A stretch of 64,000 bases of DNA from the NCBI RefSeq assembly GCF_004379255.2, contig NC_056036.1:41751576-41815575 (forward strand), written 5' to 3'. Under the pieces are notes generated by a model. The model made no database searches. It was not told the DNA's origin and worked only from the letters and a program-made list of their open reading frames with translations. Numbering within the stretch: the first letter of the stretch is position 1; every line of letters starts with the position of its first letter. Position numbers and translations under genes: made by a program. Of the stretch, positions 47,989-59,739 are shown in pieces. This DNA comes from Salvia splendens (lineage: Eukaryota > Streptophyta > Magnoliopsida > Lamiales > Lamiaceae).

Positions 47989-49970
47989 CATGGGTTAAAA
48001 TTTGTTCTCAAGTGTATATTTTCATGGGACATGTAGAGAATAGTAGGGCAATTAAACAATTTAAAAGCCTTCTTATTTCCTAAAGAAAATGGAATGACTA
48101 AAAAATCAAATTGAAGGTATATCTTAAAAATGGGCCCAGAGTGAATGGAATTATTCTTCGCACTTCTCATGAAAACGAGGTCATTTATTTGGCCCAATAA
48201 TAAGAGGCCCATTACGTCAGTATCAATGATCACATCAACTTTTGTTGATATCAAGGAAATAATATTGAAATGAAAAAAGAGAATATTAACAACTTTATAC
48301 GATTTCATGAATCAAGTTTGACCTCTAGGTACTAGGTCTAACTCAACAAGGTTTTATTTTATTTAGTGGTGTTTGCCTAAATATAGTTTAAAAAGCCATG
48401 ACAATTTTTAGATTCAATAGGTGATAGATACAAGACAGTGTTTTGGGAAACTCTTTTTATTAGAGATAAATGGCTTGTAGTCTAAATCAAACCAACGAAG
48501 AGGGTAAAGTGTTTTTTTTTATTTATTTTACATAATACTCCTATAAATGTAATTTTTCAGTCTCGGTCTCAAAAATATGTTGTTTATGTGTTTTTTAAAA
48601 AAAACACAATTTCTACAAATTGGTAAAGCAATCATCCGATGTACCTAAGGAGAAATTAGACTCTTATGGCGTATTGGGAGCGATCACTCCTTCCACCCCT
48701 AGTTTCACTGTTGAATTTTTTCATTACTGGGAAATAACAAACTCCGGGTAAAGTTCGTAATATTATTTGAAAATTTCAAAATTCGTGAAAAAAATCCAAC
48801 TTTTTAAAAGTTCCATGATATTAGGGGTGAATATTCCTAAATAAAATGGAATTTACATACATATAAAATGGAATTTGAGGTTAATTGGGAGTAAAAAAAG
48901 GGAAAAAGTAGGAATAATTGAGGAGAATGGGAGAGAGATAGGTCTTAGATGTCAGAAAATTCAGTAAAAGAGTTGAGAAGAGATTCCACATGCGGAAAAT
49001 TACGAATTATGGTAGTCGTCCTTTTCTGATTCTCTCACACATTCCACCATCTCGTGATTCACCCACTCCTCTACTCTACTTCTACCAACACCAACAAACA
49101 TTCTTTTTTTATTTTATTTTTGTATTCCGTATTTATTTATTTGAGCAAGACTTTATAATTAAATAAAAATATTAAATAATTATCATTTAAATCACCAACT
49201 TTTCATTGACTCATCATAATCTTATAACTTTAGAAACTATAATATAAAACCAAAAAACTTTTCATTTTTTTCGATAGTACTGGTATAACATTACAATGAT
49301 GTTGTTTTCAACAAAGTGATGTTTGTTTTGGACAAACCGATGTCATTTTATTTTAAGTATTGCTTAAAGTGATACCGATTTATCAAAATGATATGATTTG
49401 ATTTTGAGTGATAATTGAGAAAATTAAAAACTACGTACTAATATAACTTTTATATCAATTTCAAAAGTTATGATTCACAAAAGGATTGTGATTTGAATAA
49501 CAATTATATCAAAAAATATTTTTGAAGATTGCGAAACCTATTCAATGGTGGGAAGTTATGAAATTCACAAATAAAATGTGATTTGAATAATAATTATATC
49601 AAAAAAATATTTTTTTTTGAAGATTACAAAACCTATTCCAAGGGTGGGAAACGAAATACAAGTGAAATGAAGGGCGAATATGCAAAATATAAGTGTGCCT
49701 ACGAGTAAATTATTAGGACAAAATTACTAACAATTAACTGATCTATAAAAACGCCCAGGCATTCTTTTCGGGTACTGTGTTTTCAATTTCACACCTGTAA
49801 TTATTGCTTATTTTTTTATGATACCTTAAAAGATGGAAAACTGATTTCGAGACATTCTGTCACGTTACATGAATCATAAGCTCTACTAATAATCATAAGA
49901 AAAATCAATTAATCTTTTAGTATGAAAGTTCCTATGCATAACATGTTACTCAACAATTCCACTGTTTAAA

Positions 49971-50950
49971 ATAAAAATTGAAGAGAGATAATTGCATCAA
50001 TGACTAATCTTGGAATGTTTATCTTGTTGTCGCAAAAAATAAAAACGTAATTTTGTGGGGCAGGGTAGTCGCACATTGGATCAGCGCCAGCTAAAAAAAT
50101 CCGAATTTGATAGTAGAATTTATCAACACCCGTGGGCCAACAGTGGGATTGGCGCATACAATGTGAGCCCACCCCATCTGACGGTGCATCGCACAATATA
50201 TTTATAATAAAGAAATACCTAATTTTTGTGGGGAAAAAAGAGATAATGAGAAATATATATGTATAGAAAAGTAATACAGTTTCATTTAACAATAAAGAAG
50301 GTTTCCCTATCAAATAAAATTGAATATAGATCATCACGCTAATGATAAATCTAGGAAATGTTTATTGTGAAGTCGCACCGAATGGATATGTGATTGCGCA
50401 GGGCAAAGCTACCCCACACTGTGTCGACGCCAGCTCGAAAGCTCAAATTTAATAGAATTTTCCGATACTCATATGCCAACAGTATGATTGGCCGACCCAT
50501 GTGAGCCCACCTCAATCTGTCAGTGCATCACACAATATCTTTTCGTAAAGATATAAAACCTATTTTATGTGGAGAATGAAAAGAAAGAGATAATGAGAAG
50601 TATAAAAAACTAAGAGAGTTTCAATTTACAATAAAGAAGGTTGTCATATAAAATAAAATTGAATAGAGATCATCACACCAATGGCTAATCTAGGAAACAT
50701 TCACTATGGGGTCGCATCGAATGAAAATGTGATTGTGTGGGAAAAATTGTTGCACATTGTGTTGACACCAGCTCAAAAACTCGAATATAACAATTTTTTG
50801 CTACTCGCATGCCAGAAGTGAGATTGGCCACTCCCACTTGAATCCATTTTCATCTGTCACTATATCGCAAGCATCTTTCATAAAGAAATGGATAAAGATT
50901 ATGAGAAAGTAAGTGTAAAAAAATAAGAATGTTTCAATTTACACTAAGGT
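49971..50950. repeat. Three-copy tandem repeat, period about 340 bp
   Basis: Units begin with ATAAAATTGAATA-type sequence at 49971, 50314 and 50653. Each then carries a CATCA..AATG..TAATCT motif, a CGC(A)CA..GTG...CCAGCTC segment, GTGAGCCCACC...TCTG and a tail with AAAGAGATAATGAGAA. Spacings are 343 and 339 bp. Copies are clearly diverged (roughly three quarters identical by eye). No protein is conserved across them. Confidence 0.8.
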
Positions 50951-51023
50951 TAGAGTCATATTTCATTATTTTATAAATAATAGTAGCATTAAAAAATAGC
51001 ATAAAACCCTAGCATATCATATA

Positions 51024-51243
51024 CTCCGTCCCCTAAAAAAGAAACTTTGGAAACAATACAAGTTTTAATGTAAAATTGGTAAAGTATGAGGGATGTAGAA
51101 AGAAAAAGTGATTGAATTATTGTTAGTGGAAAATGAAGTCCATTTTATAAGAAAAAAAAACTTGCCAAAATAAAAATAGGCTATTTTGATGGGACAAACT
51201 AAAATTATAAAAAAAAAAGACTATTTATATAGGATAGAAAGAG
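51024..51243. mobile_element. Stowaway MITE (220 bp)
   Basis: Left end CTCCGTCCCCTAAAAAAG and reverse-complemented right end CTCTTTCTATCCTATATA are flanked by TA on both sides (51022-51023 and 51244-51245). Non-coding. Confidence 0.7.
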
Positions 51244-51967
51244 TAATAATATTGGAAAGCAAGAAACGTGCTATCATAATATGCTATCATAATTACAATA
51301 TAATTCTTGATTGGAAACAATATCTATGAAATTCATTAGAAAACTAACAATTTCTTGAAATTAATGATTTTCACCTGCGTCATAAATACTAACCTTGGTG
51401 GCAAATGGGGGAACATTTACTATTTGAAAGAAGTTACTATTTCCAACTAAACTAAAGAAACAGATCTTACTATTTCATGAGTTGAGAATCTTTCAGACAG
51501 CATAGTAATTGGACATATACATAAAAAAAAATACTCCATCTTTTCGTGGTGTTCATGGAGTACATAAAAGAAACATATGTTACCATTTCATGAGTTGGAA
51601 AAGATAATATGAAAAAAAAGTAAGAAAATATCGTTGCTTGGAACATCACTAAAAAGATAAAAGTAAGAAAATATCGTTGCTTTGAACGTCACTAAAAGTA
51701 AGAAAATATCCGTCCTAATCTTTCTACTTCAATTATCGATAGACGAGCATCAACGAAAATTTTCGCCACAAATTAGAAGAAAAAGAATGGTGAAAATCAA
51801 AGAAGAAAAAGAGGAGAGTTAAACCTCCTAAAAAGTTTTGTACATTAAAAATTAAAATATAAAAACACATATAGTAAAAATAAACATAAATTTCAAACCA
51901 AAACCTCCATATATTAACAAAGAAAAATGCATTAACTTCCCAATAGATATGTATAACACTCCAATTA

Positions 51968-53527
51968 GAGCATCCGCAATGGGGCGGACGATAGGCCGCC
52001 CGATGCCTCGGGCGCTCCATCGTCCGCCCACTGTGGGTGCGCGGACGATGCCCGATGCATCGTCCGCGAAAGATACGCGGACGATAGGGCATCGTCCGCC
52101 CACATTGGGGTATTTATTTATATAAATACCCTCTACCCCACCTTCATTTATAACCTTTCCATTCACTTTTTCACACTTAAATTACACTATAAAATGGATT
52201 CCGGTGAATACCTAAGTCCGAATAGTCCGATGTTTGGGGGTGGTGCACGTTGGCCGGGTACAGACCCTGACGAATATCGGTTGTTCGACTCCAACACGAA
52301 GTACGATCCCGAATTCAGTACGGATTCGTACGGTCTGTCTGACATGGAGCCGTCTCCAACTCGCCCCGCCGCTCCTTCCCGTCGCCGCCCCCGCCAGAAA
52401 GAAGCGGAACCGGCACCGGGCGTACAAGGTGCCACCTCCGGAAACTAATGAAGAGTACGCCCCCGGGAGGACGAACTACCAACCGGATGAAACCCTCGTC
52501 GTGGCGAGGTGTTGGGTGGATATTTCGGAGGACCCGGTATTCGCGAACAACCAAAAGCAGGTTGCGTACTGGGAGCGCATCGCCGAGCGCTACAACGAGG
52601 CGAAGCTGCCGAGCGCGTACAAGCGCCACAGGGAGCAGCTCCGCAAGCACTGGGATCAGGTGAAAAAGCAAGTCAACCTATTCTCGGCGAAGTACGCGAA
52701 GTGCTCGAGGGAGCAGGGAAGCGGCGAGAGCTTAAGCGATGTGCGCGATAGAGCGCTGTTGTCGTACCAGTCAATGTACGACGACTTCAAGCATTTCAAC
52801 ATTCGGGCACTTTTGAAGGACAAACAGAAGTTCCAGGGCGGGATTCTGCCATCGGCTGCGCAAAGAGGACGAGGACCACCGAAGCCGGTGCTTACACAAG
52901 CAGCGAAAGCGGCGCATATCCGGTGGACCTCAACCAGACGATCTACGGGGAGGAGGAGAGTTCCGGCACACCGGTGTCTTCCCGACGTCCCATTGGCGTC
53001 AAGGCTGCGAAGGACAAGGGGAAGGCGAAGGCGACATCCTCCTCGCAAGCCGCAGCCACCCCCCATCGCCGATCCCGACCCCGACCCCGGCGGCACTTGC
53101 CTATGCGGAGCTGGCAGCGGCCGCCAACCGGAGGACGTTGTTGGACACGCACAATACCCTCATGCAATGTCAGGACTTGGCCAAAGCCGAATACCTTCAG
53201 GGGATGATCGATGAGCTGCGCCGCAAGTTGGGACTTTTATAGAGTGGTCAACTTTTTTTTCATTTCTAACTCGTGTAAAACTATTTTTTAATCAATGTGG
53301 GATTTGCCCTTTTTAATTAATCGTGGTATTTTTTAATTATTTTGCATTGACATATTTGAAAACATTTAAAATAATTAATAAAACAATAGTGAAACCTATA
53401 GGGCGGGCTTTAGGACGTCTTATAGGGCGCCCCACTGCAGGTGAAAGGGTAGGAGGATAAAATGCTGACGTGACGGTGCATAGAGTGGGCTTTAGGGCGC
53501 CCCTTAAGGCTCCCAGTGCTAATGCTC
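51968..53527 (+). mobile_element. PIF/Harbinger element carrying only the SANT-like second ORF
   Basis: The 1560 bp element starts GAGCATCCGCAATGGGGC and ends, reverse complemented, GAGCATTAGCACTGGG. TTA flanks both sides (51965-51967 and 53528-53530). Left and right ends contain more GGGCGGACGAT/GGGCGCCC blocks, which may fold together. There is no DDE transposase, so it depends on a partner. Confidence 0.85.
52194..53242 (+). pseudogene. Frameshifted Myb/SANT-like ORF2 of a PIF/Harbinger transposon
   Basis: The family reading frame starts at ATG 52194 in one frame, moves to another around 52390 near a C-run, holds the core (about 52390-52865: VARCWVDISEDP, YWERIAERYNE, HREQLRKHWDQVKKQVNLF), shifts again near 52870 and again near 53060 at a C6 run. 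It ends with a helical tail (AKAEYLQGMIDELRRKLG) before TAG 53240-53242. These proteins bear a trihelix-like DNA-binding fold and help the PIF transposase. They are often mislabelled as glutathione S-transferase T3-like. At least three shifts mean no single full-length product, unless short introns restore the frame. Sequencing error cannot be excluded. Confidence 0.8.
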
Positions 53528-53530
53528 TTA

Positions 53531-55604
53531 CATATCTATACTAATCTAAAGTGACAGTTTGCTGAAAAGTCAATATTATCCTTTTTGGCGGGAAAGTGTG
53601 CAGCTATTGTGGTTACCCTTTTTGTCATTTCTCAATATGGCAACTTTGGACATAAACAGCAAAATTGATTGGGCAAATATTGGTCCAATAGAGAGAAAGC
53701 TTCTCAAGAAAATTACAGATAATAAAACACTATTACATGTGCTTACTGTCAAAGGAGACAGGTGAGAAGAAGAAAAATAATAGGACGGAAGAAGAGAGAA
53801 GCCCGGCGGTGACAACTACATCTATGCAGACCCACCACCTCCATCTCCCTATCATGGCATTTCTAGCCTCTGCTTCGCCCATCTCCAGATTCATCCAAAG
53901 ATCCAATCTTTAACAGCCGGAGAGTGATTGTATCATCGCCGGCGTGGAAGCAGCAGCGGTTGTGGCGTAAGAAAAGAGAGAGCGATGAGAGATGAAAGAG
54001 ATAGAGAGAAGAGTCGGCGTCGCTTGCCAGCGACGCGGCTGTGCAGGCTGGGCAACGCGAGGGGTGAGGAAGGCGGGGCGGCGAGGGAGAGAGAGCCAGC
54101 GAGCGAGATAGATAGATGGATTTGGTTTATATGGAGGTCGAGAGGCACGACTACGGTATTGTGCCTTGCGGCGGCGGTGAGACTGATGTTTAGTGGGAAG
54201 CTGGTGTTCAGCTGTTCCGCCGATTAGAGGGAGGAAATGAGGGAATCGCCGGCCATGGCAGCTGGCGGGTGGGAGGAACGACGAGTGTGGGGAAGGGATA
54301 TAGGAGGAACGATTAATTTAGGATTTGAGGAATATTGGTTTATGTATGCTATTTGGGCTATTGTTTGGACTTATAGAGAGGTGCCGACGCCGGAGAAGAG
54401 AGAGGCGTGAGGAAGAGAGGCGCCGCCGCTTCTCTATTCCTTTTTTAGGGATTTCAATTGGAAGGTGAATTTGGGGAAGAATTAAAATAAAGAATGTGAA
54501 TGAGGGAGAGATACGATGGGTGAAGGGAGTATAATTTGGGGACGGCCTCATTTTATTTTAATTTGGGCTATCTATTAGGCTAAAGTAAAGTGGGCGGCAA
54601 ATTTTTTTTAAAAATTGATAAGTGGGCCGAGGTGAGTAATTAAAAGAATGGGTTGACTTTTATTTAATTAAAATATTTAATATTTCATCCTCATAAAAAT
54701 AAAGACATTTTTTATATTCGATTCAATTGAATGACCGAAAGTTTTAATTATTCTTGAGTTTAACTGAATATTAAAATAATACTACTATTTTCATACGAAG
54801 GTGTTGTATGTCATTGAAGTGTGATTGCTCTATATGTATTATATATTTTAAAGTGTTTTAGTTAATATTTATTTTAAATTTATAGTTAATTAATTAAAAT
54901 ATTTTTTGAATTATCTAATATGAGTATACTGCTATTGTACGTTTCTTATTCCAATTTCTACTCTTTGATCTTTACTCACACATATTTTCTTTATTTGTAT
55001 ATTTATTCTAATTAACTTATATTCTTTGATCCTTAGTTACACATATTCTTTTTGTCATTAATTTTATTGTTTTTACTCCACTTGAATCATAAATTAAAAT
55101 TGTATATAAATAATACATTCATTAAGGAGTAGTACATTTTTTTAAATCTTGACATTGCTTTGAGTTCTTCTTTTCTATATTTTTATTATATTTTATATTC
55201 ATTATTTAAAACTCTTATGTCCTGTGCATAGCACAAGGTTAATTAAACCCTATAAAACTAAACGAATGTGCCTTGGATATTGCTAATATTATTAACTACT
55301 TATATGTGTATATATATAGAATAGGATTAGGAGAGACAAAAAAATAGAAAATGGTGTTGTCCCTATTGGTGCCCTACCTGGTTTTGATTCTTTCCAAGAT
55401 ATCATATCTCACGCGCACTCTCTCAAACACTACTTCTCTTCCCATTTAAATATTTCTATTTTCTTTTCTCACAACACAAATTCCTCTCAATTCTTCTTCT
55501 CCCATTTTTCCCTTTCTTTTCTGCAATTTTCAGTTTTGATTTTGAGTTTGTTGAGGTTTAGGTGGGATTAATTTTGTTGAGAAAAAAAAGAAAAACAAGG
55601 AAAA
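53531..55604. other. Region between the Harbinger element and the CFL1-like gene
   Basis: It holds the possible Helitron (53535-55245) and then about 360 bp of promoter and leader of the WW gene, with a TATATATATAGA run near 55309-55320. The plus-strand frame 53928-54227 is rich in Arg/Glu and shows no domain. Confidence 0.55.
53535..55245. mobile_element. Possible non-autonomous Helitron
   Basis: The left end ATCTATACTAATCTAAAG and nearby TTTGGCGGGAA resemble plant Helitron 5' ends. Near the right end CCTGTGCATAGCACAAGG (about 55221-55238) can form the short hairpin seen just before Helitron 3' ends. A clear CTRR terminus is missing. The GC-rich middle (about 53790-54300) could be captured host DNA, but no frame there has a recognisable domain. 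Confidence 0.4.
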
Positions 55605-57116
55605 ATGACAAGTTCAATTCCAAACATGGCTACTATCACAGCCTCTCTTGAGAGATCTCTGCAGAACTGCTCCTTGAACCAGCAGCACACCACCTCCAGC
55701 AGCAGCAGCAGCAGCGGCGGCGGCGGAGGAGGCGCGGCGGCGGCGGTGGAGTTGAATTCCGAAGGCTCATCGCTTCCTTTCCATTGGGAGCAATGCCTTG
55801 ATTTAAAGGTTAGGACTCAAAAAGGGACAAATTTTATTTTTTTTGGAGATCGCTTTCGCTATTTTATTTTTATTTTTTTGTTATTTGATTTCTACTACTA
55901 CATTTAATGCTGGGAAACCTTAAAGGGATTTCTACATCTTTGTGTTTGTTTTGTTTCTTTTTATCCCAAAAATGTTTCCTCCTCTTTAATGGCTTCTTCT
56001 TGGTTGTGATTAGTACTTCATTTAATGCCCTTTAACAAAGATTCGATCTTGATAAATCCCTTTTCCTTTTTTTGTGATTTATTTTGTTTCTGGGTCTTCT
56101 TTCTTGTGAATACTAGTCGTACTTCATTAAAAAAGATTCAATCTTGATAAATCCCATTTCCTTTTTTGTTTCTTTTATGGCTCATCTTTGCTGTGAATAA
56201 TACTACTCCTTTTAATGCCCTTTACAAAGATCCAACCTTGGTAAATCCCATTTCCTTTTTTTTGTGATTTATTCTGATTCTTTTGTCCCAAAAAAATGCT
56301 TCCTGGGTTCATCTTTATTGTGACTACTACTTCATATTATACCCATAAAAAAGATTCAATCTTGAAAAATGTTATTTCCTTTTTGTGATTTTTTTTGTTT
56401 CTTTTGTACCAAAAATGTTTCCTCTTCTTGACTGGCACTACTTTATTTAATGTACTCATTAAAAAAGATTCAATCTTGGTTAACTCCCATTTCCTTTTTG
56501 TGATTTACTTTGATTCTTTTGTCCCAAAAATGTTTCCTCTTCTTGAATGGCTCATCTTTATTGTTTACTACTACTACTACTACTACTTCATTGAGCACCC
56601 TTTACAAAAGATTCAATCTTGATAAATCCCATTTCCTTTTTTAGTGTGTTGTGAAAACTACCCATTAAAAAAGATTCAATCTTGATGAATCCCATTTCCC
56701 TTTTTTCATTTGCTCATTTACAGACTGGTGAACTATACTACATAAACTGGAGGACCGGCATGAGGGCCACGGAGGATCCCCGGACAGCAGCAGCAGCCGA
56801 GTACGTCGACGACTGCTCCTCGGAGGAGGAGGACAGCAGCTCGTACGACAGCGATGGGTCGTCGTTGGAATCGTCCCCATGCTCCTCAAGAGAGCAATGG
56901 AGTGATAAAAGTAATCAAGAAAATTGTTACTATGATGATGAAGAAAGGAATAACAACAACAGCAACATCAACAGCAACAATAGTAATAATGTGTTGGTGG
57001 TTGCTGGTTGCAAGAGCTGCCTAATGTACTACATGGTGCCCAAACAGCTTGAAATTTGCCCCAAATGTTGTGGTCAACTTCTCCACTTTGATCGATCTGA
57101 AAATGCCTCTTCTTGA
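55605..57116 (+). CDS. WW-domain protein, CURLY FLAG LEAF1-like
   Basis: Two exons (55605-55808 and 56724-57116) give 198 residues. The N-terminus has a poly-Ser/poly-Gly/Ala run (31-47). A WW domain spans about 57-88 (LPFHWEQCLD, split by the intron, then YYINWRTG and DPR), with Trp61, Trp77 and Pro87 in place. Acidic Ser-rich and Asn-rich stretches follow. The C-terminus has a conserved zinc-ribbon-like block with CKSC (164-167) and CPKCC (180-184). This matches the CFL1 family: rice CFL1 and its Arabidopsis relative At2g33510 bind class IV HD-ZIP factors and repress cuticle genes. The same role here is inferred. The protein is presumably nuclear. Confidence 0.9.
56040..56700. repeat. Seven-copy degenerate minisatellite in the CFL1-like intron
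   Basis: GATTCAATCTTGATAAATCC-type cores recur at about 56040, 56135, 56229, 56353, 56467, 56610 and 56673. Each is followed by CATTTCCTTTTT and, in most units, TTTGTCCCAAAAATGTTTCC-like sequence. Spacing varies from 63 to 143 bp. The repeats fill most of the 915 bp intron. Confidence 0.85.
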
Positions 57117-59158
57117 ATTCTCTCTTTCTCTCTCTCTCTCTATTTTCGATTTGGTGGAGTGTTTGGTGTTGGATGTTGATGTGGGGAGTGGAGTTTCTTG
57201 ATATAAGACAAAAAGAATTCTCATTCTTGTTTCAAATTGTTCCATCTTTTTTTTTTTGCTTCTCTATTGCTATGTAATTTATTGTATTCATTGTTTTTGG
57301 TTTTGATTTCCTGCATTTATGAGTTTTTGATGATTCAGTCATTTTTTATATCTTTTTCATGCACTCAAAAGGGGGTATTTGTACTAAGATGGTTTGGTGT
57401 TGAAGATTTTTTTACGTACAAAAATGTGAGATCTTTGGCTTCTCCATATTTTTTATATGGGTTATGTTTTTGTTATGATAAAAATTTGTTTTGAAAGGAT
57501 ATTGTGATGGCATATTTCTAAAAGAAAGGAAATGCATGAAATTGAAGAGATAAAAGAGGATGATGTTTTTTAAAGATTTTGGCCATTTTTAAAAATGCTG
57601 CTGTATATTTTAGAAGTAACATAATTTTTTTAATTGTTATCAAAATTGGTTGGCAGCTGAATTTATAAAGGTTTTGGGCATTTTCTTTAAATGGTCTAAT
57701 TTAATAACATAATGTTCTACTTTTTTTGCCCAATTTATGATGTTCGGAATTGGTTGACTTATTAAGTTGAAATGAATGATTTGAATAAAGAGAAAAAGTT
57801 TATCCATCAAATATGAGATTGACACCTCGTATCCACAAATTAAAAAATTTTATTCCCCTTTTCCCATAACTTATTCGTATAACGTTATCAATTGCTTAAA
57901 CATAACAATGACGTTTGTTTTAGGATATTAAAAGGATAATTATGACAATAAAGGGAATAAAGCTATAAAAATAGAGAAAACGACATAATATGAAGAAAAT
58001 TGAAACTTCCTTAGGTAAAAGTTTCACTCATAAATAATAGTGGGACATTCCAATGTGCAAATGGAATGGATGAATTTATGCAATTTCACATATAAAATTA
58101 ATTTAAAAATATTAAGAAATAATCGGGTTTATAAAGAATGAAAAATCTTGGATTATTTTTTAATAGAGGGATCATCAACGAAACATCATCACGAATTGAG
58201 TCTATTTAATTAATAATACTAATTAATGTGATGAAGTGAATACAGCTAGATCAAATGTGAAGTCGTATATAAATAGAAATATAAAATTGTAAGTTGCAAA
58301 AAAATAATACACGATTGGATGATATTTCTTAGTCGTGGGAGAAAACATCCTCTCCACCATGTTGCACTAATCGAAGTCAAAACCATATTGCTTTATTAAT
58401 ATAAACATTAATTACGTATATTTTTTTAAAAAGAGCAAATAGTAGGAAAAACTCAACCTTTGGTCCAATTAAGGTTGATTCGTCCCACAATTTAAAAAAT
58501 CAGCAATAAAAATTATTCGAGAATTGAGTTTTAAAATACAAAGAAATTTTGTCGTATATAAAAATCAATCTGTAAAATATAAATTTTCCTTATCTTGGAC
58601 CTTAATAAAATTGATTAAACTCTTGGAGGTGGGAGTAATGATTGATCTTGAGCTAAAATTTCCCTAAAATTCCGAAAGAGTCTCGTTATCCCAGCTGGTG
58701 AATACATGAATTCAAATATTAAATCATGATATAGGAAATTAATTCTCCATCCATAATTATAGGACTTGACTTTGATCATCCGAGTAATAATTAATTACAC
58801 TCGAATCTTGAAAATGCAAAAATTCTAATACTCTATTTCTTTTGCCAATTTGAGCTGGTCTTCGGTGCGGATTCATTGATCTAATAAATTACTAGACAAA
58901 TTAATAAAATCTAATCAAGAATTAATAAATTTATACCTATGTAAATTTGACTTTAATTGGAATTTTCATAAATCCTCTTTATGGATTTATAACCTACCAA
59001 AATCTATTTATCATTAAGGTCCAAATAACTTTCGGGGGTTTGTAGATTCTCGACAAACTCGTGTTTTTATCTAAGTACATTGGACCATTGGTCCTATTGA
59101 ACTACATTGTATATTATCAAGTTTATTAGAGAGCATGGCATCTTGATTGTATAAACTA
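57117..59158. other. Intergenic region downstream of the CFL1-like gene
   Basis: The first few hundred bases are likely 3' UTR, including a (CT)n run at 57121-57141. The rest is AT-rich with no supportable gene or repeat. Confidence 0.6.
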
Positions 59159-59161
59159 TAA

Positions 59162-59736
59162 GGCCATCTGCAATGGGGCGGACGATAGCACGCCCGATGG
59201 CGCGCATCGTCCGCCCCATTGCGGGTGCGTGACATAGGCTGCGGATGATCGTCGCGTCCTATACTAAGGGCGCGGAGTATAGCACGGACGATGTCCATCT
59301 TCCGCGCCATCGTTCGCCCCATTGCGGCCTAAGCGGACGATGGCCGCGGACGATAGGCCATCGTCCGCCCCACTGTGGGCTACGCGGACGATGGTTGCGG
59401 ACGATGACACGCGTTTTTGATTTTCTATTTAAATCTTGTTTCTCATTAATTTGTACATACGAACATATCGACTATCTCTTTACATATTCTCTCTCAACAT
59501 CCAACCAAAATGAATCTCGGCGATGACACCAATAGTTCTAGTTCGTCTGAGTCCGGTAGTTCGACGTCAGAAGCATTAGATGCAGCTGTTGAAGATTCGT
59601 ATTTTAATTTATTAAATGAAATGAAGTTTTGAAATTCGTATTTTAATTTATTAGTTTTTTTAAATTCGTATGGATTTTGTAAATATTAAAAAAATGATGA
59701 TGTGGCGTGCCTTAGGGCGCCCCACTGCTGATGCCC
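59162..59736 (+). mobile_element. Internally deleted PIF/Harbinger element (575 bp)
   Basis: Ends GGCCATCTGCAATGGGGC and, reverse complemented, GGGCATCAGCAGTGGGGC are flanked by TAA (59159-59161 and 59737-59739). The left half has several GGACGATGG/CCATCGTCC inverted blocks. It keeps a promoter-like stretch and a short frame at 59510-59632. Confidence 0.85.
59510..59632 (+). pseudogene. Truncated N-terminus, probably of the PIF transposase
   Basis: A 40-residue frame starting MNLGDD with a Ser-rich run, then stop. Its place after a leader in a Harbinger-type element suggests it is what remains of the transposase (or partner) gene after deletion. The fragment is too short to prove this. The sequence TTCGTATTTTAATTTATTA is present on both sides of the stop, at 59597 and 59636. 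Confidence 0.5.
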
Positions 59737-59739
59737 TAA

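Larger units (their letters stand above)
47244..51964. other. Intergenic region with MITEs and a tandem repeat
   Basis: No supportable gene in 4.7 kb. It holds nested Stowaways (47474-47988), a Stowaway at 51024-51243 and a three-copy repeat at 49971-50950. Open frames here (for example 47973-48308, 49966-50337 on the minus strand) run through these repeats and have no domains. Confidence 0.65.

Noticed and set aside
49966..50337. 123-codon minus-strand frame
   Set aside because: It coincides with one unit of the tandem repeat and is not kept open in the other units.
53928..54227. Arg/Glu-rich 99-codon frame in the possible Helitron
   Set aside because: No domain. The bias comes from GA-rich DNA. 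Capture of a gene fragment is possible but not shown.
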